From an uncultured Blautia sp. (lineage in GTDB: Bacteria > Bacillota > Clostridia > Lachnospirales > Lachnospiraceae): 18,054 nt of DNA. Position numbers and translations under genes: made by a program. This document shows positions 1 to 7,880 of the stretch, in pieces (position 1 is the stretch's first letter; the number at the start of each line of letters is the position of its first letter). The notes beneath the pieces are model-generated. The model made no database searches, was not told the origin of the DNA, and saw nothing but the letters and a program-made list of their open reading frames with translations. The stretch covers positions 1-18,054 of the forward strand of contig CAKRVL010000053.1 in the NCBI GenBank assembly GCA_934408705.1, written 5' to 3'.

Positions 1-222
1 CAGCGTGGTGGAAGCCCTACATGTAAGGACCGTGTATATGCATCTATGATGGGTGCTATGGCAGTAGACCTTCTTCTTCAGGGAAAGAAGAGCCGTGTTG
101 TTGGATACCGTCATGGTGATTTCGTTGATTTCGATATCAACGAGGCTCTGGCAATGGAGAAATGCGTAACACCATATATGTGGGAGGTTTGTGAATCCCT
201 TTCCCATAATTATAAGAAATAA
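1..222 (+). CDS. pfkA: 6-phosphofructokinase, C-terminal fragment (5' end outside window)
   Basis: Only the last 73 codons are present, in frame 1, ending in TAA at 220-222. The first residues, QRGGSPTCKDR, match the conserved QRGG.P...DR motif of bacterial ATP-dependent 6-phosphofructokinases, whose arginine helps bind fructose-6-phosphate. The following stretch (ASMMGAMAVDLLLQGK, then VVGYRHGDFVDFDINEAL) fits the C-terminal helix and strand of the same family. The enzyme phosphorylates fructose-6-phosphate to fructose-1,6-bisphosphate in cytoplasmic glycolysis. The downstream gene begins 40 bp later and I see no terminator between them, so read-through into the potassium transporter genes is possible. 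The family assignment is solid; whether it is the ATP- or PPi-dependent type cannot be told from this fragment. Confidence 0.9.
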   Translation, partial: QRGGSPTCKDRVYASMMGAMAVDLLLQGKKSRVVGYRHGDFVDFDINEALAMEKCVTPYMWEVCESLSHNYKK

Positions 223-262
223 AGCAACCATTATACAGGCAAAACAAACATAAAGGAATGCT

Positions 263-1654
263 ATGTTTATTCAAAATCTGCAATATAAATTGCATAAACT
301 GAATACAGCGCAAATAATTACCCTCAGCTTTGCGGGGGTAATTTTTGTAGGAGGACTAATTTTGTGGATGCCCTTTTGTGCAGCAGCAGGGCAGACCACT
401 TCGTTCTCAGATGCTATGTTTACAGCAACCACCTGCGTGTGTGTAACCGGTCTTGTGACAGTGGTTACAGCAGCTCACTGGAGCCTGATCGGTAAGCTTG
501 TGATCCTTTTGCTTATACAGATTGGCGGAATTGGCCTGATCGCTCTTGCCAGCATTATTTTTATTTCGCTGAATAAGAAGATCAGTCTGAGAAACCGTCG
601 GATGATTCAGGAATCTTATAACCTGGAGCAGATGTCCGGTCTGGTAACTGTGGTACGAAAGGTGGTAATCTGTGTATTTGCCGCAGAAGGAATCGGAGCT
701 TTTTGTTATGCCTTCTGCTTTGTTCCCAGATTCGGATTTGTGAAAGGACTGGCACAGTCTGTCTTTACTGCAATTTCGGCATTTTGTAATGCAGGAATTG
801 ATCTTCTGGGAGAGAACAGTCTGGCTGATTACGTCACAAACCCTCTGCTGAATTTCACCACTATGGGCCTGATCATTGCTTCCGGACTTGGCTTTAATGT
901 GTGGTGGGATCTTGGAAAAAGAATGAAAATGGTTTTTCAGAAGAAGCTTTCTTTTGGAAGAATTTTCAGGACACTTCGCCTGCAGAGCAAGCTGGTATTG
1001 ACCACAACTGCGATTTTGCTGGCAGGAGGAACAGTTTTTATCCTTCTTTTTGAGTATAATAATCCGGATACTTTGGGGAAACTGTCCTTTGGACAGAAAC
1101 TGATGGCTGCAGCATTTCAGTCTGTGACCACAAGAACTGCCGGATTTTTTACAGTTAACCAGGCAGCACTGACCAGTGGAAGCATTATCATCTGTCTGTT
1201 TTTGATGGTAGTAGGCGGCTCCCCAATGGGAACTGCGGGCGGTGTGAAAACCACCACGCTTGCAGTGCTGGTTCTGAGCATTATTACCAATCTTCGTGGA
1301 AAAAAGGATGTAGAGGCTTATGGAAGAAAAATCCGCACCAGCTACGTCCGTTCGGCTGTGGTTGTTGCCGGGATGGCAGTAAGTGTGTTGTTTATTTCCG
1401 TGCTGGCTCTTTTTGCAGTTATGCCGGAAGCACCTTTTGTGGATGTATTATATGAGATTACTTCCGCGGTAGGAACTGTAGGCTTATCCAGAGGACTGAC
1501 CTCAGCCTTGAATACACCTGCCAAGTGGATCGTGATTTTTACCATGTATCTGGGAAGAATCGGCCCACTGACGCTGGGCGCAGCTGTTGTATCCCGTGCG
1601 CAGAAGCGTACAAAGGATGTACATCTGGCAGAAGAGAATATAATGATAGGATGA
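263..1654 (+). CDS. ktrB: TrkH/KtrB-family potassium uptake membrane subunit
   Basis: This 463-residue polytopic membrane protein is the ion-conducting subunit of a Ktr/Trk-type K+ uptake system. The family has four pore-loop repeats, and all four are recognisable: VCVTGL at 59-64, FCNAG at 174-178, TTRTAG at 289-294 and SAVGTVGLSRG at 401-411. Each supplies a selectivity-filter glycine. The loop GGSPMGTAGGVKT at 318-330 matches the intramembrane gating loop of KtrB. The length is typical of KtrB (about 450) and shorter than classic TrkH. The start is ATG with AAAGGA 5 bp upstream. The next gene encodes the cognate cytoplasmic RCK subunit, so the two form one transporter. The symbol is assigned by family and context; a Na+-coupled NtpJ-like annotation would be equivalent. 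Confidence 0.93.
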   Translation: MFIQNLQYKLHKLNTAQIITLSFAGVIFVGGLILWMPFCAAAGQTTSFSDAMFTATTCVCVTGLVTVVTAAHWSLIGKLVILLLIQIGGIGLIALASIIFISLNKKISLRNRRMIQESYNLEQMSGLVTVVRKVVICVFAAEGIGAFCYAFCFVPRFGFVKGLAQSVFTAISAFCNAGIDLLGENSLADYVTNPLLNFTTMGLIIASGLGFNVWWDLGKRMKMVFQKKLSFGRIFRTLRLQSKLVLTTTAILLAGGTVFILLFEYNNPDTLGKLSFGQKLMAAAFQSVTTRTAGFFTVNQAALTSGSIIICLFLMVVGGSPMGTAGGVKTTTLAVLVLSIITNLRGKKDVEAYGRKIRTSYVRSAVVVAGMAVSVLFISVLALFAVMPEAPFVDVLYEITSAVGTVGLSRGLTSALNTPAKWIVIFTMYLGRIGPLTLGAAVVSRAQKRTKDVHLAEENIMIG

Positions 1655-1664
1655 AAGGATAAAA

Positions 1665-1694
1665 CCGGCGCAGGGCTTACCCTGGCAGAGCCGG
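1665..1694 (+). other. Nested hairpin between ktrB and ktrA
   Basis: The 59-bp gap between the two potassium genes holds a compact stem-loop. The inner stem is CAGGG/CCCTG around CTTA, and the outer stem is CCGGC/GCCGG separated by a short asymmetric internal loop. No U-run follows; the next bases are AAGCAAAAAGGAG, which includes the ktrA ribosome binding site. It is therefore not a convincing terminator. It could stabilise or process the message, or tune the ratio of the two subunits. Confidence 0.5.
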
Positions 1695-1713
1695 AAGCAA
1701 AAAGGAGATTACA

Positions 1714-2370
1714 ATGAGTGGAAAATCCTTTGCAATTATTGGTCTTGGGCAGTTTGGAATGACACTGGCAAAAGAACTGGCAAGTGCAGATTACGATGTT
1801 TTGGCAATTGATGATAAAGATGAAAATATTCAGGAAGTTGCAGATATTGTCACATATGCAGTACGTGCAGATGTGCGGGAGCCGGGAATACTGAAATCCC
1901 TGGGTGTACAGAATGTAGATGTTGCGATTATCGCAGTAGCGGAGAATATGGAAGCCAGTATCACTGCCACTATGCAGGCAAAGGATCTGGGAGTCAGGCT
2001 GGTTCTGGCCAAGGCCATGAATTCTCTTCACGGCAGGATCCTGGGTAAGATCGGTGCAGATCAGGTGATTTATCCGGAGCGCTCAATGGGTGTCCGTGTT
2101 GCCCGTAATTTTACTGCCAGCGGTTTTGAGGATGTTTTTGAACTGTCTACGGAATTTAGTATGGCAGAGTTCCATGTTCCGGCAGAGTGGATTGGTAAGA
2201 GCCTGGCAGAGACCAGAGCCCGTGAAAAATATCATATCAACGTAGTTGCCGTGAAACAGGGGGATATGGTGAATGTGAATCTGAATCCTGCAGAGAAGCT
2301 GGAAGCAGGCTGTATTCTGGTTGCAGTAGGCAGGAATGAGGACCTGAACCAATTCAGAAAGCCGTTGTAA
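1714..2370 (+). CDS. ktrA: KtrA/TrkA-family RCK subunit of potassium uptake
   Basis: This 218-residue cytoplasmic protein has an N-terminal Rossmann RCK_N domain and a C-terminal RCK_C (TrkA_C) domain from about residue 140. The nucleotide-binding loop GLGQFG is at 10-15, and the acidic residues after strand beta-2 (AIDDKDEN, 31-38) suit NAD(H) or ATP/ADP ribose binding. Family members form octameric rings that gate the KtrB pore in response to adenine nucleotides; many Firmicutes RCK_C domains also bind cyclic di-AMP, which I only infer here. The start has AAGGAG 6 bp upstream. A single RCK pair and about 220 residues are typical of KtrA, whereas proteobacterial TrkA is a double-length fusion. 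Confidence 0.93.
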   Translation: MSGKSFAIIGLGQFGMTLAKELASADYDVLAIDDKDENIQEVADIVTYAVRADVREPGILKSLGVQNVDVAIIAVAENMEASITATMQAKDLGVRLVLAKAMNSLHGRILGKIGADQVIYPERSMGVRVARNFTASGFEDVFELSTEFSMAEFHVPAEWIGKSLAETRAREKYHINVVAVKQGDMVNVNLNPAEKLEAGCILVAVGRNEDLNQFRKPL

Positions 2371-2383
2371 CGGGAGGAGATTT

Positions 2384-3166
2384 ATGATAACCAGTGCAAA
2401 TAATACACAGGTAAAGAATATCATACAGTTAAATCAGAAAGCCAAAGCCCGCAGAGAGCAGGGATTGTTTGTGGCAGAGGGCCGGAAGATGTTCAGGGAA
2501 GCTCCGGAAGAATGGATATCCAAGGTGTATGTGACAGAGTCGCTGATCGGTGATGAGTCCCTGATGGAGCAGATAATGGCGCTTCCGGAAGAAAAAAGAG
2601 AAATTGTGGCAGACAATGTTTTCCGTCAGATGTGTGATACCAAGACTCCCCAGGGCGTTCTTACAGTTCTGAAGAAGCCGGTGTGGACAGAAGAAGACAT
2701 TCTGAAAGGAGATTCGCCGTTGGTAATGGTTCTGGAGGATCTTCAGGATCCGGGAAATGCAGGAACTATTTTCCGGACTGGCGAGGGCGCCGGAGTTTCC
2801 GGAGTTTTTCTTACAAAGACCTGCGTAGATATTACCAACCCAAAGGTGATCCGGTCCACAATGGGCTCTATTTACAGAATGCCTTTTCTATACGTGGAGG
2901 ATGTGGTATCATTAAAAACAGAACTGGAGCAAAAAGGTATCCGTACCTTTGCTGCCCACCTGAAGGGAAAGAATTCCTATGATCAGGAGTCCTATCAGGG
3001 TGGCACAGCATTTCTTATTGGAAATGAAGGAAACGGTCTGACAGAAGAAGCCGCGGAAGCAGCTGACTGTCTTATCCGGATTCCTATGTGTGGACAGGTA
3101 GAATCCCTGAATGCAGCTATGGCTGCAGGGATTCTCATGTACGAGGCAGCAAGGCAGAGACGGTAG
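2384..3166 (+). CDS. SpoU/TrmH-family RNA 2'-O-methyltransferase (rRNA-type)
   Basis: This 260-residue enzyme of the SPOUT class transfers a methyl group from S-adenosylmethionine to a ribose 2'-OH of RNA. The N-terminal part (about 5-95, with GLFVAEGRK at 27-35) resembles the SpoU substrate-binding domain. The catalytic knot carries the three family motifs: LEDLQDPGNAGTIFRTGE at 117-134 (Asn125 and the catalytic Arg131), LIGNEGNGL at 211-219, and IPMCGQVESLNAAMAAGI at 233-250. The layout matches the 23S rRNA methyltransferase group often annotated as RlmB-like or TsnR-like; the exact target nucleotide cannot be read from sequence. It starts 13 bp after ktrA with a GGAGGAG ribosome binding site, so it is probably co-transcribed. 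Confidence 0.9.
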   Translation: MITSANNTQVKNIIQLNQKAKARREQGLFVAEGRKMFREAPEEWISKVYVTESLIGDESLMEQIMALPEEKREIVADNVFRQMCDTKTPQGVLTVLKKPVWTEEDILKGDSPLVMVLEDLQDPGNAGTIFRTGEGAGVSGVFLTKTCVDITNPKVIRSTMGSIYRMPFLYVEDVVSLKTELEQKGIRTFAAHLKGKNSYDQESYQGGTAFLIGNEGNGLTEEAAEAADCLIRIPMCGQVESLNAAMAAGILMYEAARQRR

Positions 3167-3208
3167 AAACCACGGGCTGTAACCTGCCTGTCGGAAAGGG
3201 GGAGTCTT

Positions 3209-3670
3209 ATGGAACCGATCATATGGCTGGGAATCCTGGCTATGCTTCTGGTTATTGAAGGGCTTACGACGGCGCTTACCACTATATGGTTTGCAGGCGG
3301 TGCGCTGGCAGCAGCCATTGCCGCAGGTCTTGGAATGGGAATCGTGCCGCAGCTTCTTCTGTTTTTCTGTGTTTCACTGGTATTGCTGTTTTTTACAAGA
3401 CCGGCAGCCTTGAAGCTTATGAGCAGGAACACGGAGAAAACAAATGTAGATGGTCTTCTGGGTAAAAATGCTGTTGTTATCCAGCAGATCAACAATCTGG
3501 CCCAGACCGGTCAGGTCCGTATCAATGATATTGAATGGATGGCCCGGACATCCGATGACAGCGTAATAATTCCGGAAGGGACTGTGGTGGTGATTGAAGC
3601 AGTCCACGGGGTGAAACTGATCGTAAGGTCAGTTGCTCCAAGTACTGACAGTTCAGAAGTAAAGCTGTAA
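3209..3670 (+). CDS. NfeD-family membrane protein (short form)
   Basis: This 153-residue protein has two or three hydrophobic segments between residues 4 and 65, then a soluble C-terminal beta domain (about 82-142). GLLGKNAVV opens that domain and TGQVRINDIEWMARTSD is the characteristic OB-fold core of NfeD proteins. This is the short form without the N-terminal ClpP-like protease domain. NfeD proteins are encoded next to SPFH proteins (stomatin operon partner proteins) and are thought to act with them in membrane microdomains. The next gene, 27 bp downstream, is such an SPFH protein, which strongly supports the call. The exact molecular role is unknown. Confidence 0.9.
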   Translation: MEPIIWLGILAMLLVIEGLTTALTTIWFAGGALAAAIAAGLGMGIVPQLLLFFCVSLVLLFFTRPAALKLMSRNTEKTNVDGLLGKNAVVIQQINNLAQTGQVRINDIEWMARTSDDSVIIPEGTVVVIEAVHGVKLIVRSVAPSTDSSEVKL

Positions 3671-3697
3671 AATCAACTAAAAACAGGAGGCGTAAAT

Positions 3698-4639
3698 ATG
3701 GGAAGTGTGTTAGTTTTACTGATCGTTATTGTTCTGGTGTTATGGATCCTGGCATCCTGCATCCGCATTGTACCTCAGGCATATGCGATCGTACTTGAGC
3801 GCTTAGGCGCTTATCAGGCAACATGGGGAACCGGCGTACATTTTAAACTTCCGTTTGTTGAGCGCGTGGCAAGAAAGGTCAATCTGAAAGAGCAGGTTGT
3901 AGATTTTCCGCCTCAGCCGGTTATCACCAAGGATAACGTAACAATGCAGATCGATACAGTTGTATTTTTCCAGATCACAGATCCGAAGCTTTACGCATAT
4001 GGTGTTGAGAATCCGATCATGGCAATTGAGAATCTTTCCGCTACCACACTGCGTAATATTATCGGTGATATGGAGCTGGATGAGACTCTGACTTCCCGTG
4101 AGGTGATCAATACCAAGATGCGTGCCTCCCTTGATGTGGCAACTGATCCATGGGGAATCAAGGTAAACCGTGTAGAGCTTAAGAATATTATTCCTCCGGC
4201 TGCTATCCAGGAAGCAATGGAGAAGCAGATGAAGGCTGAGCGTGAGAGACGTGAGGCTATCCTGATCGCGGAAGGAGAGAAGAAATCCACCATTCTTGTT
4301 GCAGAGGGTAAAAAAGAATCTGCAATCCTTGATGCTGAGGCTGAGAAGCAGGCAGCCATCCTTCGTGCTGAAGCGCAGAAAGAGCGTATGATCAAAGAGG
4401 CAGAAGGTCAGGCCGAGGCTGTTCTGAAGGTTCAGAAGGCTAATGCAGAAGGTCTTCGAATGATCAAGGAGGCCGGTGCAGACAACGCGGTTCTTACATT
4501 GAAGAGCTTTGAGGCTCTTGCGAAGGTGGCAGATGGCAAGTCTACCAAGATCATTATTCCGTCCGAGATTCAGAACCTTGCAGGTCTTGCAGCGTCTCTG
4601 AAGGAGGTTGTAGCGGAGGATAGCACAGAGGAGAAATAG
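3698..4639 (+). CDS. SPFH/Band 7 (slipin/stomatin-like) membrane protein
   Basis: This is a 313-residue membrane-anchored scaffold protein. One hydrophobic N-terminal segment (about 3-22) is followed by the SPFH domain. Its typical core is visible: [15 protein letters not shown] near 26-40, then a [26 protein letters not shown] block spanning about 68-93. From about 180 to 260 there is a Glu/Lys/Ala-rich coiled coil with repeated AEGEKK, AEGKKE and AEAEKQ units, as in slipins and QmcA-like proteins. The C-terminus is short and polar. Family members oligomerise into membrane cages and modulate membrane proteins or proteases. Pairing with NfeD is the classic arrangement. The ribosome binding site is AGGAGG 8 bp before the start. 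It is not an HflK/HflC pair, since only one such gene is present. Confidence 0.93.
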   Translation: MGSVLVLLIVIVLVLWILASCIRIVPQAYAIVLERLGAYQATWGTGVHFKLPFVERVARKVNLKEQVVDFPPQPVITKDNVTMQIDTVVFFQITDPKLYAYGVENPIMAIENLSATTLRNIIGDMELDETLTSREVINTKMRASLDVATDPWGIKVNRVELKNIIPPAAIQEAMEKQMKAERERREAILIAEGEKKSTILVAEGKKESAILDAEAEKQAAILRAEAQKERMIKEAEGQAEAVLKVQKANAEGLRMIKEAGADNAVLTLKSFEALAKVADGKSTKIIIPSEIQNLAGLAASLKEVVAEDSTEEK

Positions 4640-4667
4640 TTTCAAGCTGTATAAGAGGAGGATCATT

Positions 4668-5666
4668 ATGAGTTTAAAAGGCAGAAATTTTTTGACATTA
4701 AAAGACTTTACACCAGAGGAAATTCTGTATCTTCTTGATTTATCCGCTGATTTAAAGGCTAAGAAAAAAGCTGGTGAGCTTACTGAGTATTATAAGGGAA
4801 AAAATATTGCCCTGATTTTTGAGAAAACCAGCACCAGAACACGTTGTTCTTTCGAGGTTGCTGCCCATGATCTTGGAATGGGAACCACCTACCTGGATCC
4901 TGCCGGCTCTCAGATTGGTAAGAAAGAGAGTATTGCAGACACAGCAAGAGTTCTGGGAAGAATGTATGATGGTATTGAGTATCGTGGATTTGGCCAGGAA
5001 ATTGTGGAAGACCTTGGTAAATACGCAGGAGTTCCCGTTTGGAACGGTCTGACAAATGAGTATCATCCTACACAGATGCTGGCAGATATGCTTACTATCC
5101 GTGAGCAGTTTGGCCATCTGAAAGGAATCAAGCTGGTATACATGGGTGATGCCCGTTATAACATGGGTAACTCCCTGATGGTAGCCTGCTCTAAGCTTGG
5201 CATGGATTTCGTAGCCTGCACAAGCAAGAAATATTTCCCCAATGATGAACTTGTTGCCCAGTGTAAAGAATACGCTGCCCAGTCCGGTGCCACAATCACC
5301 CTTACTGAGGATGTAGAAGCAGGAACTAAGGACGCAGACGTTATCTATACAGATGTGTGGGTATCTATGGGAGAGCCGGATGCTGTATGGGAAGAACGAA
5401 TCCATGACCTTACCCCATACAAGGTAACCTCAGCAGTTATGAAGAACGCAGGAGAGAAGGCAATCTTCCTTCACTGTCTGCCTGCATTCCATGACCTGAA
5501 GACAAAGATCGGTAAAGAGATGGGCGAGCGCTTTAATCTTACTGACATGGAAGTAACAGATGAAGTATTCGAGTCTCCGGCTTCCAAGGTATTTGATGAG
5601 GCTGAGAACCGTATGCATACGATCAAAGCGGTTATGGTTGCTACATTAGGAGAACCAGAGAAATGA
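4668..5666 (+). CDS. argF: Ornithine carbamoyltransferase
   Basis: This 332-residue enzyme condenses carbamoyl phosphate with ornithine to give citrulline, in arginine synthesis or, run in reverse, in the arginine deiminase pathway. All key motifs are present: carbamoyl-phosphate loop STRTR at 55-59, HPTQ at 133-136, DARYNMGNS at 161-169, the ornithine-contacting D229 and SMG loop at 233-235, and HCLP at 269-272 with the catalytic cysteine. HCLPAFHD and SMG favour ornithine over putrescine as substrate. It is not beside other arg or arc genes, so the biosynthetic symbol argF rather than arcB is a default. The ribosome binding site AGAGGAGG is 8 bp upstream. Its stop overlaps the start of birA (ATGA), implying translational coupling. 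Confidence 0.95.
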   Translation: MSLKGRNFLTLKDFTPEEILYLLDLSADLKAKKKAGELTEYYKGKNIALIFEKTSTRTRCSFEVAAHDLGMGTTYLDPAGSQIGKKESIADTARVLGRMYDGIEYRGFGQEIVEDLGKYAGVPVWNGLTNEYHPTQMLADMLTIREQFGHLKGIKLVYMGDARYNMGNSLMVACSKLGMDFVACTSKKYFPNDELVAQCKEYAAQSGATITLTEDVEAGTKDADVIYTDVWVSMGEPDAVWEERIHDLTPYKVTSAVMKNAGEKAIFLHCLPAFHDLKTKIGKEMGERFNLTDMEVTDEVFESPASKVFDEAENRMHTIKAVMVATLGEPEK

Positions 5667-6499
5667 TTTCCGGTAAAGAATTACGTGAAGGCGCTGCAGA
5701 TGGCAGCGCCTATAACGAACATACAATTTCAAATGAAATGCATACAAAATGGGCGGGCAAAACCGTCCATTTTGCAAGAGAAACAGATTCTACTAATTTG
5801 TGGATAAAGCGTCTGGCGAAGGAGGGTGCTCCTGAGGGAACCCTTGCTGTGGCAGAATTCCAGTCAGCAGGAAGAGGGCGTCTTGGCCGCTCCTGGGAAG
5901 TGCCGGAAGGAACCTCTGTCATGATGAGTATTCTTCTGAGACCTGAATTTGAGCCGCAGTATGCGCCGACTCTTACTCTTGTAATGGGGATGGCAGTGGC
6001 AAAGGCCGTGAAGAACCTGGGCTTTGATGTAAGCATTAAATGGCCTAACGATGTGGTGGTTTCCCACAAAAAAATATGCGGAATCCTTACAGAAATGGGA
6101 GTCCGCGATGGAAAAATCGATTATGCGGTCATCGGAGTGGGGATCAATGTAAATATCAGAGAATTCCCGGAGGAGATGGCGGATAAGGCCACCTCTCTTT
6201 ATCTGGAAGCCGGACAGGAATTTGACAGAAGCCGGATCCCGGGGCTGGTGATGGAAGCCTTTGAAGAATATTATGAGAAATTTGCAGCGACCTGTGATCT
6301 AAGCGGCCTGAAGGATGAGTATGAGAGCATCCTTGCCAATTATAACCAGCCTGTCCGTGTGCTGGCGAAGGAGCCTTATGAGGGAATTGCCAGAGGAATC
6401 ACAGATGGCGGGGAGCTGCTTGTGGAAAAAGAGGATGGAACCCTGGCAATTGTCAGCGCAGGAGAGGTTTCTGTGCGTGGCTTGTACAGCTATGTGTAA
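5663..6499 (+). CDS. birA: Biotin--[acetyl-CoA-carboxylase] ligase, monofunctional (no HTH domain)
   Basis: This 278-residue cytoplasmic ligase activates biotin to biotinyl-AMP and attaches it to a lysine of biotin-dependent carboxylases. Motifs include ETDSTN at 40-45, the adenylate-binding loop GRGRLGRSW at 70-78, KWPNDV at 126-131, KICGIL at 137-142 and GVGINVN at 158-164, then a small SH3-like C-terminal domain (about 228-276). The repressor-type winged helix of bifunctional BirA is absent, so this copy should not act as the classic bio operon repressor. The start overlaps the argF stop by four bases and has AGGAG 10 bp upstream. An in-frame ATG at 5738 is possible but lacks a ribosome binding site. 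The first 28 residues are not conserved family sequence and contain a hairpin-coding stretch. Confidence 0.92.
   Translation: MISGKELREGAADGSAYNEHTISNEMHTKWAGKTVHFARETDSTNLWIKRLAKEGAPEGTLAVAEFQSAGRGRLGRSWEVPEGTSVMMSILLRPEFEPQYAPTLTLVMGMAVAKAVKNLGFDVSIKWPNDVVVSHKKICGILTEMGVRDGKIDYAVIGVGINVNIREFPEEMADKATSLYLEAGQEFDRSRIPGLVMEAFEEYYEKFAATCDLSGLKDEYESILANYNQPVRVLAKEPYEGIARGITDGGELLVEKEDGTLAIVSAGEVSVRGLYSYV
5690..5710 (+). other. Perfect hairpin in the 5' coding region of birA
   Basis: An 8-bp perfect GC-rich stem (GGCGCTGC / GCAGCGCC) with a 5-nt loop AGATG begins 27 nt after the birA start codon. It lies in the poorly conserved N-terminal extension, encoding E-G-A-A-D-G-S-A. No U-run follows, so it is not an intrinsic terminator. 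A stable stem here could slow ribosomes just after initiation or mark an mRNA processing site between argF and birA. Confidence 0.6.
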
Positions 6500-6540
6500 A
6501 TAGCGTGGCAATATGAATATAAATAGAAAGGTGTACTTGG

Positions 6541-6891
6541 ATGTATCAGGAAAACGTAGTCTTATGTGGCGCCAGCGCCTATGAGCAGAAATATTATTTT
6601 AATAAAGATTTTGATTCACTGCCGGATCATGTGAAAAAGGAGCTGCAGATCATGTGCGTTCTTTTTACAGAGGAGATTGGCGGGATTTTCACATTGGAGT
6701 TTGACGATCATGGAAGCCTGCAATTTAAAACTGAGGCTACCGAAGCAGACGGATTTTACGATGATATCGGTGGTGCACTGAAAATCAAACAGCTGCGTGT
6801 GGAGAAAGCAGAGCTTCTGGAATCTCTGGAAATGTATTATCGCGTATTCTTCCTTGGGGAAGATGTGGATAAAGAGCGTCTGGGAGAGTAA
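6541..6891 (+). CDS. Small conserved-looking cytoplasmic protein of unknown function
   Basis: This 116-residue, acidic protein has no signal peptide or membrane segment. It starts with ATG after AAAGGTG (6529-6535) and ends only 3 bp before the dusB-like gene, so the two are almost certainly co-transcribed. The sequence reads as a small alpha/beta domain: N-terminal YQENVVLCGASAYEQKYYFN, a helix around DHVKKELQIMCVLFTEEIG, a beta hairpin (IFTLEFDDHGSLQFKTEA, about 49-66) and a C-terminal helix (about 82-106). I believe I have seen this family as an unnamed domain (DUF6145-like) beside dus genes in Lachnospiraceae, but that is memory, not a search. No catalytic motif is evident. Codon use and spacing support it as a real gene. 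Confidence 0.8.
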   Translation: MYQENVVLCGASAYEQKYYFNKDFDSLPDHVKKELQIMCVLFTEEIGGIFTLEFDDHGSLQFKTEATEADGFYDDIGGALKIKQLRVEKAELLESLEMYYRVFFLGEDVDKERLGE

Positions 6892-6894
6892 GCA

Positions 6895-7848
6895 ATGTGG
6901 AAAATCGGAAATGTAGAGATTCCAAACCGGTTTGTTCTTGCACCTATGGCGGGAGTTACAGATCTGGCCTTCCGCAGACTGTGTAAGGAGCAGGGCGCAG
7001 GACTTCTCTGTATGGAGATGATAAGTGCCAAAGCTATTTCCTATAAGAACAAGAATACAAGGGCGTTGATGGAGATCGATCCTGTGGAGCATCCGATTTC
7101 CATGCAGCTTTTTGGAAGTGAGCCCCAGCTGATGGCGGAGGTCGCGAAGGAGATAGAAGAGGAGCCTTTTGACATTCTGGATATCAACATGGGATGTCCG
7201 GTACCAAAGGTAGTTAATAACGGGGAGGGCTCAGCCCTTTTGAAAAATCCGGATTTGATCGTGGATATTGTGAAAAATGTGTCAACCGCTATTAAAAAGC
7301 CTCTTACAGTAAAGGTTCGTATCGGGTTTGAGAATGAACCTATTGATATTGTAGAGATAGCCAGGCGTGTGGAGGATGCAGGAGCTGCGGCAATTGCAGT
7401 CCACGGACGGACACGGCAGCAATATTATTCTGGGACAGCAGACTGGGAGGCAATTGCCCGGATTAAGGAGGCAGTTTCTATTCCGGTTATTGGAAACGGG
7501 GATGTGGACTCCCCGAAAAAGGCAGAGGCTATGTTCCGCCAGACCGGCTGCGATGCAGTGATGATCGGCCGTGCAGTGGAAGGCAATCCCTGGATTTTCC
7601 GGGAGATGAATCATTATTTTGCAACCGGAGAGGAATTGGCGAGACCATCACTGGCAGAAGTGAAGGAGATGATCCTGAAGCATGCCAGAGCCCAGATTGA
7701 GATAAAGGGCGAGTTTATCGGAATCCGGGAAATGCGTAAGCATGTAGCATGGTATACAGCGGGAATGCCTCATAGTGCAGGGCTTCGGAGGGAATCCAAT
7801 AATATTAGCAGTTATGAGGATCTGGAGCGGCTGCTGGAGAGGCTATAG
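6895..7848 (+). CDS. dusB: tRNA-dihydrouridine synthase, DusB type
   Basis: This 317-residue FMN-dependent enzyme reduces specific uridines in tRNA to dihydrouridine using NADPH. The TIM-barrel motifs are in order: FMN-binding LAPMAGVTDLAFR at 15-27, INMGCPVPKV at 97-106 with the catalytic cysteine Cys101, KVRIGF at 140-145 with the FMN-contacting Lys140, VHGRTRQQYYSG at 169-180, IGNGDV at 199-204 and GCDAVMIGRA at 218-227. A C-terminal helical domain follows. The short N-terminus and MGCP...VNNGEGSALLKNP wording fit the Firmicutes DusB/YacF/YohI group. It follows the small unknown gene by 3 bp. The tRNA position modified cannot be read from sequence. Confidence 0.94.
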   Translation: MWKIGNVEIPNRFVLAPMAGVTDLAFRRLCKEQGAGLLCMEMISAKAISYKNKNTRALMEIDPVEHPISMQLFGSEPQLMAEVAKEIEEEPFDILDINMGCPVPKVVNNGEGSALLKNPDLIVDIVKNVSTAIKKPLTVKVRIGFENEPIDIVEIARRVEDAGAAAIAVHGRTRQQYYSGTADWEAIARIKEAVSIPVIGNGDVDSPKKAEAMFRQTGCDAVMIGRAVEGNPWIFREMNHYFATGEELARPSLAEVKEMILKHARAQIEIKGEFIGIREMRKHVAWYTAGMPHSAGLRRESNNISSYEDLERLLERL

Positions 7849-7880
7849 TATCTGGTGAAAGTGGTTAAGAGGTGAAAGCT

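Noticed and set aside
3803..4666. A 287-codon - strand open frame opposite the slipin gene
   Set aside because: Its translation is Leu/Cys/Ser-rich antisense of the coiled coil; the + strand SPFH protein explains the region fully.
7872..7880. GTG start three codons upstream for the M20 peptidase
   Set aside because: The GTG lies inside the Shine-Dalgarno AGAGGTG, which is correctly spaced for the ATG at 7881.
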